This document shows positions 1-8,495 of a DNA stretch of 64,000 bases, piece after piece. Location: positions 1 through 64,000 of the forward strand of contig JAPDQM010000006.1 of assembly GCA_034505795.1 (NCBI GenBank), given 5' to 3'. The notes beneath the pieces are model-generated. The model was not told the DNA's origin and did no database searches. It saw only the letters and a list, made by a program, of their open reading frames with translations. The position numbers were made by a program, and so were the translations under genes. This DNA comes from Thermofontimicrobium_A sp034505795 (GTDB lineage: Bacteria > Zhuqueibacterota > Zhuqueibacteria > Thermofontimicrobiales > Thermofontimicrobiaceae). Each line of letters opens with the position of its first letter. Within the stretch, counting starts at the first letter, position 1.

Positions 1-62
1 TGACTCCATGTCAGCGCTGGTAGGAAAAGCAATAGGATCAGGCACATCACACGCTGTTTCAC
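1..62 (-). CDS. N-terminus of an exported protein (partial, runs off left edge)
   Basis: Reading leftwards from a GTG at 62-60, the frame is open to the window edge and encodes MKQRVMCLILLLFLPALTWS, a basic start followed by a hydrophobic core: a typical signal peptide. A GGAGG Shine-Dalgarno motif (complement of 68-72) sits 5 nt before the GTG. Only 20 codons are visible, so the function is unknown. An in-frame ATG at 47 is an alternative start, but it lies too far from the ribosome-binding site. The gene diverges from priA. Confidence 0.5.
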   Translation of the reverse strand, partial: MKQRVMCLILLLFLPALTWS

Positions 63-490
63 AGGCGCCTCCAAAGTTGATAGTATAGCATTGTCGTTGA
101 TCAAATTAGCCATCAGCCGTTCAAAAACCGCTACAGCCATCAGCCAGCCAAACAGCGGGCAAAAGGCCGAGCACGCACGGTCGAGCTGAACTCATATTTA
201 CGCTGTCCTTTTGTAAGTATAATAACCATTCTGACCCGCGTTCCGTTCCCTGCCTGGAAGTGGTTGATCACCTTTCGAAAACCACCAATCTGGATTCGAT
301 CAAGAACCAGCCAGCCACAGGCTAGTTGCGATCCGGTTATTTAGGAACGTAGCAGCCTCTCCTCTATTAGCAAATGGCACGATCAATTTTCTAACTCAAT
401 TTTTGCTGGTATTCCAGCGGGCGAATTTTTGATTGCAACTTATGATTAAATTTAGTAAGTTCAATCAAACGAATCCGATTGGTCGATAAA
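63..490. other. Divergent intergenic region, no gene seen
   Basis: I see no convincing reading frame in either direction between the leftward signal-peptide gene and priA. A TATAAT hexamer lies at 218-223 facing right, but the sequence 17 bp upstream (TATTTA) is a poor -35, so I do not call a promoter. The region must hold the promoters of both divergent genes. Confidence 0.4.
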
Positions 491-2977
491 ATGGCAGCTA
501 TGAAATATGCAGAAGTCGCGGTGCCTGTTCCGGTATACCAGACCTATACCTATGAAGTGCCGCCGTCATTGATGGGCATCATTGTCCCGGGGCATCGGGT
601 GATCGTCCCCCTGGGCCAACGAAAAATAACAGGCTATGTTTTGGCATTGAAGTCCGAATGCCAATTGAGCGAGCTAAAGCCAATCTATGATGTTTTAGAT
701 GAGCAGCCAGCCCTGGTCTCGGATTTATTATCACTGGCGGATTGGATTGCCGATTACTATCTCTGCCCCCCCGGCGAAGTCATCAAAGCCATGCTGCCGG
801 GCGGGATCAATGTGGAGTCCCATACCTATATTCAGCTCTTAAAAACTGCTGCAGAGGTCAATGCGTATCAGACGAAAATAGCCGCGCCAACCCAACTCAA
901 GATTCTCGATTTCCTGCTCCATCAACCCAGGGTCACCATTCAGCAGCTCCGAAAACAGATCCGACGCTCATCGCTGTCGATCTCGCTTTTAAAGTTGCAG
1001 GAGGCAGGGTTCATTTCAAAAGAGGTGGTGCTACGAAAGGCCGAGACCCGGCCGAAATACGAGACCTATTTAACGCTCACCTCCCAGTTGGATGACGCTG
1101 CGGCCTACCAAAACGCAATAAATTTGCTGGAAAAATCAGCCCCAGCGCAGGCATCCTGTTTAAAGGTCATCCATCTTCACCGCTGCATTTCGCAGCGAGA
1201 GCTTCTTAAGCAGACTGGCAGCAGCAGTCAGGCGGTTGCCGCATTAGTGCAGAAGGGATTGGTAGCAAAACAGCAGCGTGAAGTTTATCGCTCCTATTAC
1301 GGCACAGCGTCACTACCACCGACCGAGAAATTATTGTTGAACGAACACCAATTACGCGCGCTCCGTGCCATTGAAGATCAGATTAATAAAAATACGTTTA
1401 GAGTTTTTTTGATCCACGGCGTAACAGGCAGTGGCAAAACCCAGGTTTATATCGAATCGATCAAGCGGGTTCTGGCCAGAGGCAAAACGGCCATCGTCCT
1501 GGTGCCTGAAATAGCGCTGACCCCACAAACCGTCAATCGCTTTACTGCCAATTTCCCGGGTCAGGTGGCCGTGCTTCACAGTCGCATGTCACCAGGCGAA
1601 CGATACGACTCGTGGCGCCGTATCCGCCAGGGTCAATTTCAGATCGCCATCGGTCCTCGATCGGCGATTTTTGCGCCGCTGGAAAATCTTGGCCTCATTG
1701 TGGTTGATGAGGAACAGGAAAATTCCTACAAGCAGATGGACAACCGACCGCTGTACCATGCCCGCGATGTCGCGGTCTATCGTGGTTTGCTCAATCATGC
1801 GGTAGTGATATTGGGTTCAGCAACTCCCTCGTTGGAATCATATTACAACGCGAAAATTCAAAAGTACCAGCTTCTGGAACTGCCAGCAAGAATTGACAAT
1901 ATCCCCATGCCACGCGTTCAGATCGTAGACATGTTGACGCAGCGAAAACGCTATCCCCGTCAGAATGTATCTATTTTTTCAAGACCGCTGCAGGAGAAAA
2001 TCAATGAGAAGCTAAGCTTGAAACAGCAGATCATTTTGCTACAAAACCGTCGTGGATTTTCGACCTATATCAAATGCCAGGATTGTGGCTATATCGAAGG
2101 TTGCGACAATTGCAACATTACCATGACCTATCACTTGACGGATCATACGGTGCGGTGTCATTACTGCAATTTGACGCGACGTGCACCGGAACGTTGCCCT
2201 CGCTGTGGCGGGATCGAAATTCAATTTCAGGGAATTGGGACGCAGAAAGTGGAGCAGGAAATCAATCGCTTGTTTCCCCAGGCGCGGGTCGTCCGCATGG
2301 ATTTGGACACCACATCCCGCAAATGGTCACATGATCGCATTTTATCAGACTTTGGCCAGGGCAAATATGATATTTTGCTGGGCACGCAAATGGTCGCCAA
2401 AGGGCTCGATTTTGAAAACGTCACCCTGGTCGGCGTGATTTCGGCAGACACCAGCTTGCTGTTTCCCGATTTTCGATCGTCAGAGCGCACCTTCCAATTG
2501 CTCACTCAGGTGGCCGGTCGAGCCGGGAGAAAAAATTTAATTGGCGAGGTTTATATCCAGACCTATTCACCGGATAATTTTAGCCTAAAATTCGCTCGCG
2601 AACATAATTTCAAAGGCTATTTCGCACATGAACTGCCACTTCGTCGGGAATTGAACTATCCGCCATTTGGACGCCTGGCGTATCTGTTATTTCGGGGCGA
2701 TGAGGAATTGCACGTCCAATCCGCCGCCGAAGATTTTCATCGGTGTTTGGAGCTGCCGCCAGAGCTGGGTCAGGTGCTGGGGCCAGTCGCCGCGCCCTTG
2801 TCTCGCATCCAGAAAAAGTATCGTTGGCAAATCATCATTAAAAGCGACAAACGAATAGACCCCGCAGGCAAAATACTACGCCGGCAGTTGCTGGCGGCCA
2901 TCGATCAGTTCAAAAGCCAACGTCAGCATCGCAGGATCAAATTGAGCATCGACATCGATCCGATCTCGTTGCTGTGA
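491..2977 (+). CDS. priA: Primosomal protein N' (replication restart helicase PriA)
   Basis: An 828-aa PriA: a 3'-to-5' superfamily 2 DNA helicase that recognises stalled forks and reloads the replisome. The N-terminal DNA-binding region begins with the family-like AEVAVPVPV. Walker A GVTGSGKT is at residues 310-317, followed by the Walker B-like VVDEEQ (DEEH in most PriA), GSATPS and RRGFS. A Cys-rich zinc insertion starts at C529 (CQDCGY...CDNC...CHYC...CPRCG), followed by GTQMVAKGLDF and VAGRAGR. Length is normal. The frame is open from a TTG at 479; ATG codons at 491 and 500 are better starts, neither with a clear Shine-Dalgarno. The DEEQ variant at the catalytic box is mildly unusual. 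Confidence 0.96.
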   Translation: MAAMKYAEVAVPVPVYQTYTYEVPPSLMGIIVPGHRVIVPLGQRKITGYVLALKSECQLSELKPIYDVLDEQPALVSDLLSLADWIADYYLCPPGEVIKAMLPGGINVESHTYIQLLKTAAEVNAYQTKIAAPTQLKILDFLLHQPRVTIQQLRKQIRRSSLSISLLKLQEAGFISKEVVLRKAETRPKYETYLTLTSQLDDAAAYQNAINLLEKSAPAQASCLKVIHLHRCISQRELLKQTGSSSQAVAALVQKGLVAKQQREVYRSYYGTASLPPTEKLLLNEHQLRALRAIEDQINKNTFRVFLIHGVTGSGKTQVYIESIKRVLARGKTAIVLVPEIALTPQTVNRFTANFPGQVAVLHSRMSPGERYDSWRRIRQGQFQIAIGPRSAIFAPLENLGLIVVDEEQENSYKQMDNRPLYHARDVAVYRGLLNHAVVILGSATPSLESYYNAKIQKYQLLELPARIDNIPMPRVQIVDMLTQRKRYPRQNVSIFSRPLQEKINEKLSLKQQIILLQNRRGFSTYIKCQDCGYIEGCDNCNITMTYHLTDHTVRCHYCNLTRRAPERCPRCGGIEIQFQGIGTQKVEQEINRLFPQARVVRMDLDTTSRKWSHDRILSDFGQGKYDILLGTQMVAKGLDFENVTLVGVISADTSLLFPDFRSSERTFQLLTQVAGRAGRKNLIGEVYIQTYSPDNFSLKFAREHNFKGYFAHELPLRRELNYPPFGRLAYLLFRGDEELHVQSAAEDFHRCLELPPELGQVLGPVAAPLSRIQKKYRWQIIIKSDKRIDPAGKILRRQLLAAIDQFKSQRQHRRIKLSIDIDPISLL

Positions 2978-3085
2978 AAGTTACTTTCTTGAAAAAAACC
3001 AAAATATCCTTGCATTCTATCATTTTAACGATTATATTTAGCTCAGATTCGTTGATGAATTGGGAAGTTGAGGGAGGATTTTTGA

Positions 3086-3814
3086 TTGCGATATGCCATC
3101 ATTTCTGATATCCATAGCAACCTGACTGCACTACAGGAAGTTTTGAAGGTTATAGCGGTTGAACAGATTGATCGGGTGATCTGTCTGGGTGATATCGTAG
3201 GCTATGGCCCAGACCCAAATGCCTGTGTAGAGTTGGTCCAGCAGCATTGTGCGGTAATAATTACGGGGAATCACGACTTTGCCTGTATTGAAAGCTCTGA
3301 ATTGTTCTATTTTAATCATTTTGCCAAGCAAGCCATCGAATGGACCGTTACGAAAATTGCCGACGAACATTTGATTTTTATTTCTAATCTGCCATTCGAG
3401 GCCAAAATCGAAACCATTCGTTTCGTTCACGCCAATCCGTATGAACCGCGCTCCTGGGATTATATTCTATCGTTAGACGAGGCTATTTATAACTTTTCCA
3501 AGTTCGATGAGCAGGTTTGTTTTATTGGCCATTCTCATCAGCCGATCATTTATATCGAGAATAAGCTCGGGCGCTATGCGATCAAACATGCGCGTCAATT
3601 GCAACTGGAGCCGGAGAGTCGCTATATTATCAATGTTGGCAGTGTGGGGCAGCCACGCGACGGCAATCGTGATTCGGCGTTTGGCATATTCGATTCATCA
3701 ACGGGTATGTTTGAATTACGGCGGGTACGTTACAATATCCAGGCAACCTATGATAAAATGATCGCTGCGGGGCTACCAGGCTTCTTGGGCGAGCGATTAT
3801 TTCAAGGTCGATAA
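3086..3814 (+). CDS. Metallophosphoesterase, YfcE/MJ0936-like
   Basis: A 242-aa calcineurin-like phosphoesterase. The dinuclear metal-site motifs appear in order: SDIHSN (D8, H10), GDIVGYGPDPN, GNHDFA, GHSHQP, and a final NVGSVGQPRDGN typical of the Metallophos_2 subgroup. The family hydrolyses phosphomonoesters or phosphodiesters; the substrate cannot be told from sequence. The start is TTG, strongly supported by AGGGAGGA at 3071-3078. It lies 108 bp after priA on the same strand and is probably cytosolic, with no signal peptide. Confidence 0.88.
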   Translation: MRYAIISDIHSNLTALQEVLKVIAVEQIDRVICLGDIVGYGPDPNACVELVQQHCAVIITGNHDFACIESSELFYFNHFAKQAIEWTVTKIADEHLIFISNLPFEAKIETIRFVHANPYEPRSWDYILSLDEAIYNFSKFDEQVCFIGHSHQPIIYIENKLGRYAIKHARQLQLEPESRYIINVGSVGQPRDGNRDSAFGIFDSSTGMFELRRVRYNIQATYDKMIAAGLPGFLGERLFQGR

Positions 3815-3830
3815 ATTTTTTAAAAAATTT
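3813..3830. terminator. AT-only 18-bp perfect palindrome at gene end
   Basis: AAATTTTTTAAAAAATTT overlaps the TAA stop of the phosphoesterase gene. It could act as a weak terminator or as a bent, easily melted spacer before the roadblock gene. The pairing is A-T only, so termination activity is uncertain. Confidence 0.25.
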
Positions 3831-3859
3831 TGAAGCATAAAAGACGGGGAGCGTTCATT

Positions 3860-4369
3860 ATGGATTTGGGACATGGAGATAATGGGCAGACGGTGGTCTT
3901 GACCGGCGAGATATATAAGTCAATTTCCGAGATACTGTCTGAATTGGCTTCCAAAACCCGAGCTCGCACCATCATTTTTTCCGATATGAATGGGCATGCC
4001 ATCACCCAGCGCGGCAGTGTCACCGACGTCAACATTTCGAATATGTCGGCATTGGCTGCTGGTGGCTTTTCAGCCACCACTGAAATCGCCAAACTTATTG
4101 GCGAGAAAAAGCAATTCAAATTCATCTTTCATGAAGGTGAAAATAATAATGTGTATTTATCCAATGTTGGTGACAATTTTCTGCTCATCCTCATTTTCAA
4201 CTCTCAAACTGCTCTGGGCATGATTCGCATTTATACCAAGCGCGCCATCGACGCGTTATCGTCGCTGCTCACCAATGTCAAAGAAGAGGATCAGAAAGTT
4301 TCCCAATTGGTCAACTTTGATTTTAACCAGTATCTGAATGCCGAATTGGACAAAGCCTTTAATTTTTGA
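3860..4369 (+). CDS. Roadblock/LC7-domain protein (MglB-like)
   Basis: A 169-aa protein with one roadblock/LC7 fold: an amphipathic first helix (SISEILSELASKTRART), a central strand pair reading IIFSDMNGHAITQRG, then a helix rich in Ala and Ser and the strand FLLILIFN. Roadblock proteins dimerise and act as GTPase-activating or scaffold partners of small Ras-like GTPases such as MglA, encoded 290 bp downstream. The frame is open from TTG 3830, but ATG 3860 is preceded by GGGGAG at suitable spacing, so I start there. Function as an MglA regulator is inferred from the neighbourhood. Confidence 0.75.
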   Translation: MDLGHGDNGQTVVLTGEIYKSISEILSELASKTRARTIIFSDMNGHAITQRGSVTDVNISNMSALAAGGFSATTEIAKLIGEKKQFKFIFHEGENNNVYLSNVGDNFLLILIFNSQTALGMIRIYTKRAIDALSSLLTNVKEEDQKVSQLVNFDFNQYLNAELDKAFNF

Positions 4370-4658
4370 TCCGGAGGCGAGACCAGTCCGCTCTCTCGTC
4401 GACCCAACGATCGCGAGCTGACATGTTGCGATCCGGTCGAATCGATGGTCCATCCGAACTATGAGTTCTGCGGCTGCGCTGGTAAAATCGCAGCGGGAAG
4501 ATTAGCATGCGCAGAAATGATTTTAAGCATGTTCTGCTGACTGGCAGCAATCGGGCAATAAAAACAAAGCAACTTCCGCTGGCAATCAAGAACAACGCGA
4601 GATTACGACGAAAGTTAGTACTGGCTGATATTTCACTGGAGTAATAAAAAACCGCGTT

Positions 4659-5294
4659 ATGCTTGTTAATTGGGCGCAACAAGAAATATCCTTGAAAATC
4701 GTCTATTACGGGCCAGGCCTCAGCGGCAAAACCACCAATTTGCGTTATATTTATGATCATCTCAATCCATCGCTGCGGGGTGACCTGATCACTCTGAACA
4801 CTCGGGAAGATCGCACGTTGTTTTTCGATTTTCTGCAGTTGGACCTGGGAACGATTTTGGGACGGAAGCCACGTTTCAATTTGTATACGGTGCCTGGCCA
4901 GGTGGTCTATGCCTACAGCCGCAAAGTGATCTTATCGGGAGTGGATGGGATTGTCTATGTGGCGGATGCCCAACTGGGACGGATGGACGACAATTGCCAC
5001 ATGCTGCTGGACCTGGAAGAGAACTTAATTTCAATTGGGCGGACCCTGAAAAATGTTCCCATGGTGCTGCAATTAAATAAATGGGACTTGCCCAATATTG
5101 CGGCCTATGAAATTTTGCAGCAACGACTGAATATTTTTGGTGCCCCCTGTTTCACCAGTGTTGCCACCAAGGGGATCGGCGTGTTTGAATCATTGAAAGC
5201 CATTATCAATCTTATTCTCAAACAGTATCAGGACCGACATCAACCTGCCATGCGCCAGGAGAGGGAATACGCTTCCAGCAAAATCATTTCCTGA
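4659..5294 (+). CDS. mglA: MglA-type small Ras-like GTPase
   Basis: A 211-aa GTPase closely resembling Myxococcus MglA, the polarity switch that controls motility and pole identity. The P-loop GPGLSGKT is at residues 18-25, followed by TLNTREDRTLFFDFL, the bacterial-type G3 motif TVPGQ (78-82, replacing DxxG) and NKWD (141-144) for guanine recognition. There is no signal peptide. The C-terminus carries about 15 extra polar residues. It sits between two roadblock-domain genes on the same strand, matching an MglA/MglB functional module. No chemotaxis or pilus genes are in view, so the output process is unknown. Confidence 0.92.
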   Translation: MLVNWAQQEISLKIVYYGPGLSGKTTNLRYIYDHLNPSLRGDLITLNTREDRTLFFDFLQLDLGTILGRKPRFNLYTVPGQVVYAYSRKVILSGVDGIVYVADAQLGRMDDNCHMLLDLEENLISIGRTLKNVPMVLQLNKWDLPNIAAYEILQQRLNIFGAPCFTSVATKGIGVFESLKAIINLILKQYQDRHQPAMRQEREYASSKIIS

Positions 5295-5373
5295 TGTCAA
5301 TGCATGGCTGTAATCGACAGCCGAAGAAAACAGCTCGCTACCACATTATTTTTTATTTGAAGAGGGATTACCG

Positions 5374-5763
5374 ATGACGCAAAATGAATTAGCTCCGCAA
5401 GAACAGATCGAAAATTTCATGAAAGAAGTCATTGCGCTGGGCAATTATGAAATGGCCTATTTATTGTCACAAGAAGGATTGTTATTGGCCCAGGGCCAGG
5501 CGGCCGCAGTCGTGCCAGAAGATCGACTGATTGAACTGTCAATTCATTTTCAAGAGGTTCAGCAGATGGCCGACGTCATGGCTGGAATTTCTGAAATCAA
5601 AGAGCTGGTCATTGAAGGCTATAATCGCCGGAAAATCATCTTCCGCTTCTTCCATGCCTTTGGTCAGGCAGTGGTGTTGGCGCTTATCATCGCCCCACAA
5701 AAATCGTACAAAGGCTTAACCAACAAGCTCGTCCGCCTGATTCAAAAAATATCGGACGAGTAA
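5374..5763 (+). CDS. Second small roadblock/LC7-like protein
   Basis: A 129-aa protein with a roadblock-like pattern: helix ENFMKEVIALGNYE, strands MAYLLSQEGLLLAQ, a long helix (LIELSIHFQEVQQMADVMAG), strands KELVIEGYNRRKIIFRFF and AVVLALIIAP, then a C-terminal helix. AGAGGG about 10 nt before ATG 5374 is the ribosome-binding site. It follows mglA by 79 bp and is followed by a strong terminator, so it ends this transcription unit. It is shorter and more diverged than the first roadblock gene; a heterotypic MglB pair acting on MglA is plausible. Confidence 0.65.
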   Translation: MTQNELAPQEQIENFMKEVIALGNYEMAYLLSQEGLLLAQGQAAAVVPEDRLIELSIHFQEVQQMADVMAGISEIKELVIEGYNRRKIIFRFFHAFGQAVVLALIIAPQKSYKGLTNKLVRLIQKISDE

Positions 5764-5791
5764 TTGTTGTCGTAATGCTCCAGAATGTAAG

Positions 5792-5830
5792 AACCGCATG
5801 AATTGAAATTTTCAATCAGGCGGTTTTTTT
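5792..5830 (+). terminator. Rho-independent terminator after the MglA/MglB cassette
   Basis: The outer stem AACCGC (5792-5797) pairs with GCGGTT, with an inner ATTGAAA/TTTCAAT stem, followed by a run of seven T residues. It lies 28 bp after the stop of the second roadblock gene. Confidence 0.85.
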
Positions 5831-5897
5831 ATTTGATTCTCATCATATTTTTTTGTAATTTTAATTGATCAATAGAGTCCTGAAAAATAGAAAAAAA

Positions 5898-6008
5898 TGT
5901 CATTTCGACCCGCCATTTGGCGGGGAGAAATCTGTTTAATGAATTGAACTTATGAGATATACAGATTGCTCACTCCTCCGCCAACTGGCGGATCCGTTCG
6001 AAATGACA
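5898..6008. repeat. Two-armed intergenic palindromic repeat, copy 1
   Basis: The left arm (5898-5935) begins TGTCATTTCGA and ends AGAAATCTGT; the right arm (5961-6008) is its imperfect inverse, beginning ACAGATT and ending TCGAAATGACA. Each arm also contains its own small hairpin, CCGCCA/TGGCGG at 5910-5923 and CCGCCAACTGGCGG at 5978-5991. The 25-bp centre is unpaired. A second element of the same design is at 59603-59709. No reading frame lies inside. Confidence 0.8.
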
Positions 6009-6116
6009 CCAAAATCTTAATTTTGCAGAAATCTAATTGATCAAAAGATGGGAGGAAAAATAACAGCACCCTGGACTTGAAAAATGATGTTTCCATTCTG
6101 AAAGAACCATTTTGAA

Positions 6117-7430
6117 ATGAATGATCTGCCCCAGAAGCCCAAACTTATTGCTACCATTTCCTGGATTATCTATGACTTTGCCAATACGATCTACTCCATG
6201 AATGTCGTTACGATGTATTTTTCCACCTGGATTGTGGTCGATCTCTCGTTTGGTGATTCCTACGTTAGCTTTGCCAACTCCATATCAATGTTGCTGGTGG
6301 CCATTACCCTGCCCATCCTGGGCGAGATTTCGGACCGTTTTCAGCGGAGAATGCCCCTGCTTATTGCCTACACCCTGTCGTGCATCCTGTTCACCGCGCT
6401 CATTGGCATCTGCGGTCAATTTATTGTCAACAAGCAGACCATGGTTATCGTGGCCATTGTTGCGTTTATCCTGGCAAATTACTCCTATCAGGGCGGCCTG
6501 GTTTTTTATAATGCTCTTCTGCCCGTGGTTGCAACGGAAAGAAGCATGGGTCGAGTTTCAGGCTATGGCGTAGCCATTGGCTATCTGGGATCCATTGTTG
6601 GGTTAATACTGGTGTTGCCCTTTGTCGAAGGCCAATTGTTTGGTTTGTCTGTTCCGTACATTACTAAGGGCGGGAGCGTCGCCTCTTTTGTTCCCACAGC
6701 CATCTTCTTTTTGATTTTCGCCTTGCCCACATTCTTTTATGTGAAAGATGCCCAGCCGATCCGCAGGCCAATCCGACAAGCGCTGGACATCAAGCATTCA
6801 TTCAAAAAAGTTTGGGATGGCCTTTCCAACACTCGAAAATATCCAGGAGTCACCCGCTTTTTGGTCTCCAAATTTTTCTATGAGGAAGCCATCGAGACCA
6901 TTATCATTTTCATGGCTGTTTATGCACAGAAGGTGATGCATTTTTCGAAAGAGGGTACTACCAAATTTTTCATCATGGTGATTCCCTCAGCGATCATCGG
7001 CTCGGCGTTGTTCGGTATTCTCACCGATCATTTCGGGCCTAAAAAGACGCTCACTATCGTCCTGAGCGGCTGGATCGCCTGCTTATTACTGGTTATCATC
7101 ACGCTCAAGCTGTGGATTTTCTGGCTGACTGGCGCACTGGTCGGTGTGTTTATGGGGGCAACCTGGACCTCAGCCCGGCCGTTGTTAATCTCGCTGGTAC
7201 CAAACGAGATGTTGGGCGAATTTTTTGGTCTCTATTCCTTTTCAGGCAAAATTGCCGCCATCGTCGGCCCGCTGGTTTGGGCAGCCACTGTGAGCCTCTT
7301 TGCTGGCTACGGCAATATCATCAAATACAAAGCTGCCATTGTTTCGTTAACCTTGCTGATTCTCATCGGCCTGATCATATTCCAAAAAGTTCCGGATCGG
7401 AAACGAACATCCATTTCAACATCAAACTAA
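6117..7430 (+). CDS. MFS transporter, UMF1/Atg22-like family
   Basis: A 437-aa polytopic inner-membrane protein with about 12 hydrophobic segments. The opening WIIYDFANTIYSMNVVTMYFSTW is characteristic of the UMF1 (Atg22-like) major facilitator group, and the loop GEISDRFQRRMP is the MFS signature between helices 2 and 3, echoed in the second half by GILTDHFGPKK. Transported substrate unknown; some relatives export amino acids or other small metabolites. No clear Shine-Dalgarno precedes ATG 6117. It stands alone between a repeat element and a 434-bp spacer. Confidence 0.85.
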   Translation: MNDLPQKPKLIATISWIIYDFANTIYSMNVVTMYFSTWIVVDLSFGDSYVSFANSISMLLVAITLPILGEISDRFQRRMPLLIAYTLSCILFTALIGICGQFIVNKQTMVIVAIVAFILANYSYQGGLVFYNALLPVVATERSMGRVSGYGVAIGYLGSIVGLILVLPFVEGQLFGLSVPYITKGGSVASFVPTAIFFLIFALPTFFYVKDAQPIRRPIRQALDIKHSFKKVWDGLSNTRKYPGVTRFLVSKFFYEEAIETIIIFMAVYAQKVMHFSKEGTTKFFIMVIPSAIIGSALFGILTDHFGPKKTLTIVLSGWIACLLLVIITLKLWIFWLTGALVGVFMGATWTSARPLLISLVPNEMLGEFFGLYSFSGKIAAIVGPLVWAATVSLFAGYGNIIKYKAAIVSLTLLILIGLIIFQKVPDRKRTSISTSN

Positions 7431-7864
7431 ATTCAACCGTGACAAATATCATCTCACCTGCCGGGGGCATCTCTCACAATCTTATCCGCCTTATTTTTCG
7501 TTGTCATTCAACTCAAACGCCTCGGCATTAAAAATTGGAAACTCAGGGGATTTCAAAATGAAATACATTTTTATGGTTCGATTACTTTCACGTAATCATC
7601 TCTGATTCACGCGAACCCTGCCCCACTGCTCTGATCAAATGCTGCTCTTGAGGCGGACCTGTTCCTCAACTGAGACAGTGTCTCTCTGCCGCATCACATT
7701 TTGTAATGTTTTGGGATTGCTCTTTCAAATAAGTAACTGAACATCCTGTTATAAATAAATTGATTAGCCAGTGCATTCAATAATGGCATAAAAATTGTAT
7801 GATTTATTAGCAGCAAGCGAGATTATTTGAATCAACAACAAGCAATACCAGGAAAGGGCAGACT
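7431..7864. other. Intergenic region upstream of a secreted protein
   Basis: No gene is recognised in these 434 bases. The only notable element is the sigma-54-like site at 7784-7799, listed separately. No strong terminator is evident after the MFS gene. Confidence 0.4.
7784..7799 (+). promoter_or_regulatory. Candidate sigma-54 (-24/-12) promoter
   Basis: TGGCATAAAAATTGTA matches the TGGCAC-N5-TTGCA layout with exact spacing between the invariant GG (-24) and the -12 element, which here reads GT instead of GC. It lies 65 nt before the ATG of the secreted 184-aa gene. No enhancer-binding protein or RpoN gene is in the window. Confidence 0.4.
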
Positions 7865-8419
7865 ATGAAATCGAAATTATCCAGTGCATTGATCATGATG
7901 TTGATCGTCACCGTCGCTGTTAGCGCCGCCATCGCTGCGCCTCGCAATGAACTTACGATGCGCTTCATCAAAGTGCTAAATATCAGCTCTAATGCCAATG
8001 TGATGGACAAGATGCCCGGCGGCACGCAGATTACCCCTTTATTCATTCGTTCAACCGATAAAGGCGATATCGATTTGACCATGCTCATTGCCTACGACGA
8101 GCGCATTGCCCAAATTGCTCGCCAAATCATCAGCAATTCGGTCACGCCGCTGATCTTTTCGGTTTCGACCATGCCTTTCGTCTCCATGCGTTTTCAGCCC
8201 GAGCAGTTGATCTTTCAACAGAACGGCAAAAAGTGGTCGCCCAGCAATTTAGCCGGAACCAACGATATGTTTCCGCTGGACGATAATATTCCTTTCGGCG
8301 GCCAAATCAACGATTCGCAACTGCATCAAGGTGTTATCCTGTTACCGGCCTGGTTCGATATCAACAAACCAATTGAGATCAACTACAACAATTTTAGAAA
8401 GCTCTGCCAGTTAAAATAA
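7865..8419 (+). CDS. Exported protein of unknown function
   Basis: A 184-aa protein with a clear signal peptide (MKSKLSSALIMMLIVTVAVSAAIAA, cleavage near AIAA-P). The mature part is mainly beta-strand-like and has no Cys; features include RFIKVLNISSN, PGGTQITPLFIRSTDKGDIDLTMLI and a Pro/Phe-rich centre. I do not recognise a family. ATG 7865 has a strong ribosome-binding site (AGGAAAGGG). It is monocistronic: a sigma-54-like promoter upstream and a strong terminator downstream. Likely periplasmic. Confidence 0.8.
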   Translation: MKSKLSSALIMMLIVTVAVSAAIAAPRNELTMRFIKVLNISSNANVMDKMPGGTQITPLFIRSTDKGDIDLTMLIAYDERIAQIARQIISNSVTPLIFSVSTMPFVSMRFQPEQLIFQQNGKKWSPSNLAGTNDMFPLDDNIPFGGQINDSQLHQGVILLPAWFDINKPIEINYNNFRKLCQLK

Positions 8420-8450
8420 ATTGCCCCCTGAATGATGTACCATTGAGTGA

Positions 8451-8495
8451 GCGATGTTTTCACCGGGTTATTTCTGACGAAAACATCGCTTTTTT
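8451..8495 (+). terminator. Rho-independent terminator
   Basis: The perfect 10-bp stem GCGATGTTTT (8451-8460) with AAAACATCGC (8480-8489) is followed by six T residues. It terminates the exported-protein gene. Confidence 0.9.
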
